From a bacterium (GTDB lineage: Bacteria > Auribacterota > JABMQX01): a stretch of 12,976 bases of DNA. The position numbers and the translations under genes were made by a program. Of the stretch, positions 7,316-12,976 are shown piece after piece. The stretch covers positions 1 to 12,976 of the forward strand of contig JABMQX010000176.1 in the NCBI GenBank assembly GCA_013203085.1, read 5' to 3'. Each line of letters begins with the position of its first letter. The first letter of the stretch is position 1. The notes below the pieces were generated by a model, which was not told the DNA's origin, did not search any database, and saw only the letters and a list, made by a program, of their open reading frames with translations.

Positions 7316-7963
7316 ATGGAACTTGTTGAAGAGATTAAAGAAGGTGTGATCAAGGGAGACCTCGGGGTCGAGACGAAGGTTGCGGACCTCGTGAACAAGG
7401 CTCTGGAAGAAAAGGTCCCTGTGGCGACGATTCTCAGGGAGGGATTGATCGCCGGGATGTCGGTCATCGGCGAGCGGTTTAAGAAGAATGAGGTTTATGT
7501 GCCGGAGGTGTTGATCGCCGCCCGGGCGATGAAATCGGGCACGGCGGTTCTGAAGCCCTTGCTTGCCGACAGCGATATTGAGCCCCTGGGCACGGTGGTC
7601 ATGGGGACGGTGAAAGGTGACCTTCACGACATCGGGAAGAATCTTGTGATGATGATGCTGGAGGGTGCAGGGTTCAACGTGATTGACGCGGGGATTGACG
7701 TTGCTCCCGAAAAGTTCATCGAATTGGCCAAGGAGAATAATGCGGATGTGATAGGGATGTCGGCGCTTCTGACGACAACCATGCCAGGGATGCACGGCAC
7801 AATAGAGGCGATTAACGGCTCGGAACTGGCAGATAAGGTCAAGACCATCATCGGGGGAGCGCCTGTAACGCAGAACTATGCGGATGAGATCGGCGCCGGA
7901 GGGTTCGCGCCGGACGCGGCCTCGGCTGTGGACAAGACGAAAGAGTTGCTCGGAATCGCGTGA
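7316..7963 (+). CDS. Methyltransferase cognate corrinoid protein (MttC/MtbC/MtaC-type)
   Basis: This 215-residue protein has the usual length for the small corrinoid proteins that shuttle a methyl group between two methyltransferases. An N-terminal helical cap domain (about 1-88, with 'GLIAGMSVIGERF' and 'YVPEVLIAARAM') precedes a Rossmann-like B12-binding domain. The signature GDLHDIGKN (101-109) holds DxHxxG, in which H104 is the lower axial cobalt ligand. Further cobalamin-contact loops are MSALLTTTMPGM (148-159) and IIGGAPVT (178-185). Known family members carry methyl groups from methanol, methylamines, betaines or methoxyaromatics; the sequence does not show which substrate applies here. 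Start ATG 7316 has a strong site, GGAGGAGG, just upstream. It is the first gene of a + strand set with a methyltransferase and a corrinoid activator. No substrate-specific methyltransferase (MttB-, MtaB- or MtbA-like) lies beside it. Confidence 0.95.
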   Translation: MELVEEIKEGVIKGDLGVETKVADLVNKALEEKVPVATILREGLIAGMSVIGERFKKNEVYVPEVLIAARAMKSGTAVLKPLLADSDIEPLGTVVMGTVKGDLHDIGKNLVMMMLEGAGFNVIDAGIDVAPEKFIELAKENNADVIGMSALLTTTMPGMHGTIEAINGSELADKVKTIIGGAPVTQNYADEIGAGGFAPDAASAVDKTKELLGIA

Positions 7964-8001
7964 GGAATGACGCAGAGGCGCCGTTTGAGATGGAATTCGC
8001 G

Positions 8002-8065
8002 GACAGGATGAACAAGATTGCCAAGATTGTGCCTATCCTGTTATCCAGTGGGAGCAAATCCGGGA
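8002..8065 (+). repeat. Interspersed repeat, copy B (partner at 5538-5601)
   Basis: This is the second copy of the 64-base element, with the same three invariant cores: GACAGGAT, TATCCTGTT and CAAATCCGGGA. Its inverted repeat is imperfect (AACAAGAT against ATCCTGTT, one mismatch). It lies in the 185-base gap between the corrinoid-protein stop and the methyltransferase start, ending 83 bases before the latter. Inside a likely operon it could act as an RNA stem that adjusts relative expression, or it may be neutral. Apart from this repeat, the gap holds no gene. Confidence 0.7.
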
Positions 8066-8148
8066 CGGAGAGACGGGAAGCGAGGCAGGTGTGTCTACGA
8101 AGTCTAATTGAGGATGGGGCGAGCTGAGATTGGGGAAGAGAGGCAATC

Positions 8149-8943
8149 ATGCTAATCATCGGAGAGAGAATCAACACCTCCCGAAAAGGGCTGCATGAGG
8201 CGGTCGAGAAGAAGGACGAGGAGTTCCTCAAAGAGATCGCCCGAAAGCAGGTGGAGAACGGGGCGGATTACCTGGAGGTTAATTGCGGGACGCGATTGGA
8301 GCGAGAGGTGGATGACCTCCCCTGGCTCGTGAAGCTTGTCCAAGAAACGGTTGATGTTCCGCTGAGCATAGACACGCCAAGACCCGAAGCGGCAGAGGCG
8401 GCGTTGAGCGTTCACAAAGGGCGGCCCATCATCAATTCGATCTCCGCGGAATCGCAGCGATACGAGAAGGTGCTGCCGCTGGTCAAGAAATACAAAAGCG
8501 GTGTAATTGCGCTGTGCATGGATGACCGGGGCATACCGGAGACGGCAGAACAGAAGTTTGAGGTGGCAAACAATCTTCGGGCAAGATTGATCTCCGATAG
8601 CGTGCCGGAGGAGGATATCTATCTCGACCCGCTGGTTCAAACGGTGGGCTCGAATCAGGTAGTGGGGATGGCTGTGGTGGAAGCCATCCGCGAGATCGCC
8701 CGCTCCTTTCCCAAGACTCACATCTCCTGCGGAATCAGCAATATTTCACACGGCCTGCCCAAAAGAAAAGTACTGAATCGCGCCTTCATTGTGATGTGTA
8801 TCGCCGCCGGTCTTGACACGGGTATCGTGGACCCGAACGATGCAGACCTCATGCAGAGCATTATCGCCGCGGAGGCGCTCGCGGGCAAGGACGATTTCTG
8901 CGTGAGGTACATCGAGGCTTATCGGGCGGGCAAAATAGTCTGA
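8149..8943 (+). CDS. Methyltetrahydrofolate:corrinoid methyltransferase (pterin-binding TIM barrel, MtgA/AcsE-type)
   Basis: This 264-residue, single-domain pterin-binding TIM barrel has the same length class as AcsE (MeTr) and MtgA. These move a methyl group between corrinoid protein and tetrahydrofolate; in demethylating systems the direction is methylcorrinoid to THF. The opening IIGERINTSRKG is typical. Expected folate-contact residues are in place: D75 in SIDTP, N96 in IINSISAE, D160 in YLDPLV, and N198 in CGISNISHG. These positions nearly coincide with the numbering I recall for clostridial AcsE. ADYLEVNCG (39-47) and TGIVDPNDADL (224-234) complete the barrel. Start ATG 8149 follows GAGAGG. 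It is the natural partner of the corrinoid protein upstream and the activator 82 bases downstream. A dihydropteroate synthase is excluded by the GERIN start and by the neighbours. MT I activity on a different methyl donor cannot be ruled out from sequence alone. Confidence 0.93.
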   Translation: MLIIGERINTSRKGLHEAVEKKDEEFLKEIARKQVENGADYLEVNCGTRLEREVDDLPWLVKLVQETVDVPLSIDTPRPEAAEAALSVHKGRPIINSISAESQRYEKVLPLVKKYKSGVIALCMDDRGIPETAEQKFEVANNLRARLISDSVPEEDIYLDPLVQTVGSNQVVGMAVVEAIREIARSFPKTHISCGISNISHGLPKRKVLNRAFIVMCIAAGLDTGIVDPNDADLMQSIIAAEALAGKDDFCVRYIEAYRAGKIV

Positions 8944-9025
8944 CGAAGTGGCGCTTCGGCGAGGACGACGAGTCGGACTGCTGTTGGCGTGAGAGAAGAG
9001 AATTCCCTTTCTTCGGAAATGTTCA

Positions 9026-10849
9026 TTGAAGACCAACAAAGCCATAGTAAGACCTTCCGGTCGCGAATTCCCGATTGATCCTTCCTCTACCCTTCTCACT
9101 AACCTTCAGAAGCAGGGGCTTTCTTTAGAGAGTGTCTGCGGAGGAAAGGGAACGTGCGGGAAGTGCCGGGTGCGGTTCATTCGAGGGGCGCCTCCGCCTT
9201 CGGAGAGCGGAAAGCGCCGCCTCTCGGCAAAGGATATTGACGGAGGTTGGCGGCTTGCCTGTCAGGTGAAGGTCGGCGGGGAAGTGGAGATCTTCGTGCC
9301 TCCGACGAGCGGGGAAGCCCCCACGAGAATACTCGCTGAGGGTCGTTCGGTCGGAGAAGAAGTTGACCCGGAGGCGAAGAAGTATTTTCTCCGGTTGCAG
9401 CCGCAGAAGCTCGATAGGCCCATCGGAGATGCCGACCTGGTTCTGGAAGGACTCGGGACTGATGAGGTTCATATTCCTCTGGAGATCGTGAGAGAGCTTC
9501 GGCACATGCTGAGGGTCTCGGATTACCGCATAACTGTGACCGTTTTGGAGGGGACGGTAAGAAAAATCGAAATGGGGGACACGATCGATACGAATTTCGG
9601 CCTGGCTGTGGACATCGGGACGTCAACCCTTGTGGTTTCTCTGATTGACCTAAGCTCCGGCGAGGAGAAAGCCGTTAGCGTGGGCCTCAACCCGCAGAGA
9701 CAACTCGGGGCCGACGTAATAACGAGAATTCAGTACTGCAAAGAGAAACCGGACGGCCTCGATGAAATGTGGGCCGCGGTGACCGACAAGCTCTCCGAGA
9801 TGATTGAACAGACGTGCGAAAAGGTGGGCATTGGCCAGGTGGATATTAGTGAGGCGATTGTGGTGGGGAACCCAACCATGCAGCACATATTTCTGCGGCT
9901 CGATCCGTCGCCCATCGGGGAGATGCCATACGCTCCTGCGATTACCCAGAAGGTGCGACTGTTCGCCGGCCAGGCGGCTTACGAAACACTTTACCCCAGG
10001 GTTGCTCCGAGTTCGATAGTCACCCCGCCGAATTTGAGCGGGTTCATCGGCAGCGACATTGTCGGAGGGATCATCTCCCAGGGATTCTTAGAGAGCGAGG
10101 AAGTTCAGCTTATGGTTGACCTGGGAACGAATGCGGAGATCGTTCTGGGCAACAGGGAGCGGCTTCTGGTGAGCAACGCGGCTGCGGGGCCGGCATTCGA
10201 AGGGGCGAACATTGGATGCGGAATGATCGGCGTCAAGGGGGCCATTGACAGGGTATGGTTCGACGAGGAGGACGTTCGGTTCAGTGTGATAGGTGACGTC
10301 GAGCCTGCCGGGATTTGCGGCTCGGGCCTCGTGGACTCTGTCGCCTGTCTGCTCGACCTTGGCATACTCGACCACACAGGGAGAATGAGTGATTGCTCGG
10401 CGCTGCGGGAAGGATTATCGTGGAAGATCAAGAAGAGGTTCAGGGAAGAGGGGAAGGAGAAAAGGTTCTGGCTGTCCGATAAGGTATATATATCTCAGAA
10501 GGATGTTCGGCAGGTTCAGGCGGCGAAGGCAGCGGTCGCGGCGGGAATTGAGATACTCAGAAAGAAAATGGGCATCGAGATGAAGGATGTCGCGAGGGTG
10601 ATGATTGCGGGGGCTTTCGGAACTTACGTCAATCCGGTGTCGGCGATGAGGATCGGGCTTATTCCGAACGTGCCGCTGGACAAAGTGATGTCAGTCGGAA
10701 ACTCGGCGCTCGAAGGGGCGAAGATGTACCTTCTGTCGAGGCGAGTCAGGAAGGTGGCGGATCAAATTCGTGACATCGCCGAGCTGCACGAGCTTTCTGT
10801 GGAGAAGGAGTTCCAGGAGGAATTTGTTTCGCGGATGGCTTTTGGGTAG
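9026..10849 (+). CDS. Reductive activator of corrinoid proteins (RACo-type, [2Fe-2S] ferredoxin plus ASKHA ATPase)
   Basis: This 607-residue protein has the size and layout of RACo. Such activators use ATP to drive one-electron reduction of inactive Co(II) corrinoid back to Co(I). An N-terminal [2Fe-2S] ferredoxin domain has C38, C44, C47 and C79 (CGGKGTCGKC, then LACQVKV), the plant-type CX5CX2C...C pattern. A linker and middle domain (about 100-190) precede the ASKHA domain. That domain has AVDIGTSTLVV (194-204), VVGNPTMQHIFL (279-290), MVDLGTNAEIVLGN (363-376), ICGSGLVDSV (430-439) and IAGAFG (527-532). The start is TTG 9026; no ATG or GTG lies in frame between the upstream stop (8990-8992) and the ferredoxin domain, and the Shine-Dalgarno is weak (CGGAAA at best), so expression may be low or coupled. 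It follows the methyltransferase by 82 bases; a small stem (CGAAG/CTTCG, 8944-8958) lies between. It presumably serves the corrinoid protein at 7316. Confidence 0.93.
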   Translation: MKTNKAIVRPSGREFPIDPSSTLLTNLQKQGLSLESVCGGKGTCGKCRVRFIRGAPPPSESGKRRLSAKDIDGGWRLACQVKVGGEVEIFVPPTSGEAPTRILAEGRSVGEEVDPEAKKYFLRLQPQKLDRPIGDADLVLEGLGTDEVHIPLEIVRELRHMLRVSDYRITVTVLEGTVRKIEMGDTIDTNFGLAVDIGTSTLVVSLIDLSSGEEKAVSVGLNPQRQLGADVITRIQYCKEKPDGLDEMWAAVTDKLSEMIEQTCEKVGIGQVDISEAIVVGNPTMQHIFLRLDPSPIGEMPYAPAITQKVRLFAGQAAYETLYPRVAPSSIVTPPNLSGFIGSDIVGGIISQGFLESEEVQLMVDLGTNAEIVLGNRERLLVSNAAAGPAFEGANIGCGMIGVKGAIDRVWFDEEDVRFSVIGDVEPAGICGSGLVDSVACLLDLGILDHTGRMSDCSALREGLSWKIKKRFREEGKEKRFWLSDKVYISQKDVRQVQAAKAAVAAGIEILRKKMGIEMKDVARVMIAGAFGTYVNPVSAMRIGLIPNVPLDKVMSVGNSALEGAKMYLLSRRVRKVADQIRDIAELHELSVEKEFQEEFVSRMAFG

Positions 10850-10914
10850 ATCGTAAGGCGAAAAAGCAATCGTTGAGCTTAGCTCGTGACGCCAAGTAGA
10901 AGGAGGTCTCAAAA

Positions 10915-12039
10915 ATGAGAGCTACGGAAGAAGGGCTGAAGAACTTGCACCGCAGATACAGGGGATATCTCAAGGGGGCAAGGCTGGACGCCTTTTTTGA
11001 GGAGTTCGAGATAAAGTTTGCGGCGGGGCATTGGTGTGCGGGAGATTTTGCGGACAGGTTTGCCCCGGTGGGTTACAACAGCGACGATCCGACGTTCGAT
11101 TCGGGAATTGTGTCGCAGATCGAAAGGGTGGCTCTGGCAGGCATCGAGGGGATCGAGTTTCACGAGGCGGTTTTCATTGATGACAAGTACAAGAAGGACC
11201 CGGCGAAGGTCGAGATGGTTCGGGAGGCTTTAGAGAAGTACGATGTAACGCCGACGAACATGAACACGAACTTGTTCACCGACCCGAGATGGAAGCTGGG
11301 CGGTGTGACGAACGCGAACAGGTCCATCCGGCTGGCGGCTCTGCGAGTGGCGCTGCAAGGGGTGGAAATAGCGAAGGAAGTTGGCTGTAAGAGCGTTTCG
11401 CTGTGGCCGGGGTCGGACGGATGGGACTACAATTTCCAGGTGAATTACGGGGAGATTTTCCGGCGGTTTCTGGACGCTTGCGTGAAGATCAATACAAAGG
11501 CGAAGAAGCTGGGCCTGGGGTTCGGAATCGAGGCGAAGCTGCATGAGCCGCGTGAAGGAAATATGGTGGTGGCGACGACGCACAAGGCGATGCTGGTGGC
11601 GAAATATGTCAACGAGAAGTGCGGCGGGAGGAATATGGGAGTTTGCATTGATTACGGGCACGAGCAGATGTACTGCAACGAGCCAGCGGATAATCTTTAC
11701 GTGGGAAAGGTGCTCGGTGTGCCGATAGTGAATTTCCACGTGAACAACGCAAAGACGCACTCGAACGACGAAGACCGCGTAACGGGGACAGGAGATAACT
11801 GGCGGTTTGTGGATTTCTGCTACGCGGCAATAGATACCGGCTACGACGGCTGGTTCGGCGAGGATCAGTTCACGTATCGAATGGAGCCGGTGAAGGCGAT
11901 GTCGCTGTCAAGGGAGCTTTTTGGGAACTTGATGAAGAAGGCCTTGCTGGTTTACGCGAAGAGAGACCGGCTCCGCGAAGCGCAGGCGACGGGCGACGCC
12001 GGAAGAACGATTGACGTTGTCAAGGATATTTTGGTTTAG
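10915..12039 (+). CDS. Xylose-isomerase-family (XylA-like) TIM-barrel sugar isomerase
   Basis: This 374-residue protein is the length of class I xylose isomerase (about 390), a cytoplasmic, divalent-metal aldose-ketose isomerase. It follows that family along most of its length. Landmarks are TNLFTDPRWKLGG (118-130), SLWPGSDGWD (162-171, XylA 'WGGREG'), IEAKLHEPREG (205-215, XylA 'IEPKPNEPRGD'), GVCIDYGHEQM (242-252, XylA 'GVNPEVGHEQM'), NFHVNN (273-278), and NDEDR with TGTGD (284-294). By alignment by eye, expected metal ligands E206, D246 (Glu in XylA), H249, D285, D287 and D317 and the substrate lysine K208 are present. The Asp in XylA FHID is Asn277, and the active-site 'FHDDD' reads FHEAV (82-86), keeping H83 but losing the charge-relay Asp. 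A sugar other than xylose, or an altered mechanism, is therefore likely. The start is well supported by AAGGAGGT before ATG 10915. Lying in one run with a fuculokinase-like gene, it could make that kinase's ketose substrate (inference). Confidence 0.85.
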   Translation: MRATEEGLKNLHRRYRGYLKGARLDAFFEEFEIKFAAGHWCAGDFADRFAPVGYNSDDPTFDSGIVSQIERVALAGIEGIEFHEAVFIDDKYKKDPAKVEMVREALEKYDVTPTNMNTNLFTDPRWKLGGVTNANRSIRLAALRVALQGVEIAKEVGCKSVSLWPGSDGWDYNFQVNYGEIFRRFLDACVKINTKAKKLGLGFGIEAKLHEPREGNMVVATTHKAMLVAKYVNEKCGGRNMGVCIDYGHEQMYCNEPADNLYVGKVLGVPIVNFHVNNAKTHSNDEDRVTGTGDNWRFVDFCYAAIDTGYDGWFGEDQFTYRMEPVKAMSLSRELFGNLMKKALLVYAKRDRLREAQATGDAGRTIDVVKDILV

Positions 12040-12059
12040 TAGCTCGGTTCGGGGGGAGC

Positions 12060-12976
12060 ATGAGTAAGGTTGAGATGAAGATAGCTCTGGGACAGATCAA
12101 TACAACGGTTGGCGCCATCGGCAGGAACGTGGATAAGATGATCGAGTACGCCGATAGGGCGCGGGGCGCCGGCGCGGATTTGATTGTCTTTCACGAACTC
12201 TGCATCCCGGGCTACCCGCCGAAGGAGTTGGCGGAGAGACGGGATTTCGTTTCGGCGAATTTGAAAGCGCTCAAACGGCTGAGCGAAGGCTGTGCCGGGA
12301 TAGGTGTCGTCTGCGGTTATATTGAGCGAGAAGGACAGGGCAGCGATGAGCGACTGTATAATGCAGCCGCTCTTTTGCACGACGGCGAGGTCGTCGTCCG
12401 GCACCGTAAGAACGTCCTGTCTGGTTTTGCGGGATTCGACGAGCGGACACATTTCAGAGCCGGAAAGGGTGAAACGGCAGGCGATTTCAAAGGGATTGGC
12501 ATCGGTCTGGCGATATCGGAGGATGCGTGGACGGATAAGGATTTCTGGGAGAGGCGCCGGAAAAGGAGAGTGCTGCCGGGCCGTCTGGTTGCCAGCGGCG
12601 CGCGGCTGCTGATAGTCATCAGCTCGTCCCCTTTCTGGCCCGGCAAAAGCAGGGAAAGGGAAGAGGCGGCGAGGGCAGCGGCTTTGAAATATGGCGTTCC
12701 GGTGGTGTATGTCAACCAGGTAGGGGGAAACGACTCGCTGATTTTCGACGGGGGGAGCTTTGTAGTTGCTGCGGATGGGAGAATCATTGCCAGAGCGAGA
12801 CGGTTCGAAGAGGAGCTCGTGATCGTTGATACAGAGGCGGCTGAGGATGCTGAAGTTGTCGAGCATGACAAGGTGGACGATACCTGCAAGGCGCTGGTTT
12901 TGGGGGTGCGGGATTTTGTCCGGAAATGCGGTTTCGAGAAAGCTGTCCTCGGCTTAAGTGGCGGAATTGACTCGGC
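12060..12976 (+). CDS. nadE: Glutamine-dependent NAD+ synthetase, 5' part (gene runs off the window)
   Basis: The visible 306 residues cover the N-terminal nitrilase-type glutaminase domain (about 6-265) and the start of the ATP-pyrophosphatase synthetase domain (GLSGGIDSA, 298-306). The enzyme amidates deamido-NAD to NAD+ with ATP, and the first domain normally supplies ammonia from glutamine. The fold is clear: IALGQINTTVG (8-18), FHELCIPGYPPKEL (44-57), YNAAALLHDGEVV (100-112), ISSSPFWPGKSRERE (187-201) and YVNQVGGND (217-225). Of the Glu-Lys-Cys triad, E46 and K117 are present, but the cysteine position reads Ser153 (ISEDAW where CED-W is usual). Nearby residues also differ: H45 for the usual Pro, and SGF (121-123) for the usual PNY after the lysine. 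The start is ATG 12060, with GGGGGAG very close upstream; ATG 12075, after TAAGG, is an alternative. It begins 20 bases after the isomerase stop, so it is probably co-transcribed. Confidence 0.92.
   Translation, partial: MSKVEMKIALGQINTTVGAIGRNVDKMIEYADRARGAGADLIVFHELCIPGYPPKELAERRDFVSANLKALKRLSEGCAGIGVVCGYIEREGQGSDERLYNAAALLHDGEVVVRHRKNVLSGFAGFDERTHFRAGKGETAGDFKGIGIGLAISEDAWTDKDFWERRRKRRVLPGRLVASGARLLIVISSSPFWPGKSREREEAARAAALKYGVPVVYVNQVGGNDSLIFDGGSFVVAADGRIIARARRFEEELVIVDTEAAEDAEVVEHDKVDDTCKALVLGVRDFVRKCGFEKAVLGLSGGIDS

Noticed and set aside
12036..12866. 276-codon minus-strand open frame opposite the NAD synthetase gene
   Set aside because: The + strand frame encodes clear NadE motifs across the same bases. 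The minus product shows no family features.
1..12976. CRISPR arrays, tRNA or rRNA genes, transposase genes
   Set aside because: No regularly spaced direct repeats, no tRNA-like T-arm/anticodon arrangement, no rRNA core sequence and no transposase-like frame was found on either strand.

Overview
The window reads as a piece of a moderately GC-rich bacterial chromosome (by eye, not computed). It probably comes from an anaerobe with Wood-Ljungdahl-type or methyl-group metabolism. The basis is a three-gene corrinoid methyl-transfer module: a corrinoid protein, a methyltetrahydrofolate:corrinoid methyltransferase, and an iron-sulfur/ATPase activator of corrinoid proteins. I cannot name the phylum from the sequence. 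Ribosome binding sites are purine-rich Shine-Dalgarno types, and most coding is on the + strand.

Left part (1-3352), which looks accessory. The window opens in the last codons of a + strand gene whose C-terminus resembles the HMGL-like/4-hydroxy-2-oxovalerate aldolase family. About 370 bases without a convincing gene follow, then a candidate promoter. Next come two tandem paralogous membrane proteins with four predicted transmembrane helices and a cytoplasmic, degenerate HD-GYP-type domain. After them lies a small unrecognised gene that appears broken by a one-base frameshift in a T run.

Middle (3353-5347). A full-length uvrB (excinuclease ABC subunit B) is the only minus-strand gene. Its upstream region is shared with the divergent + strand block.

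Right part (5534-12976), all on the + strand. The order is an L-fuculokinase-like FGGY sugar kinase, a candidate promoter, the corrinoid protein, the pterin-binding methyltransferase, the activator (RACo-type), a xylose-isomerase-family sugar isomerase, and the 5' part of a glutamine-dependent NAD synthetase cut by the window edge. Two copies of a 64-base interspersed repeat (78% identical, no gaps) sit immediately upstream of the kinase and upstream of the methyltransferase.

How the genes may work together. The corrinoid protein, methyltransferase and activator are three of the four parts of an acetogen-type O-demethylase or methyltransferase system. The substrate-specific methyltransferase (MT I) is absent from the window. 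The three-gene module lies between a deoxysugar-type kinase and a sugar isomerase. This suggests, as inference only, that methyl-group transfer to tetrahydrofolate may be linked to catabolism of a sugar, possibly an O-methylated one. The NAD synthetase has serine where the nitrilase-type glutaminase domain normally has its catalytic cysteine, so it may depend on free ammonia or a separate ammonia donor.
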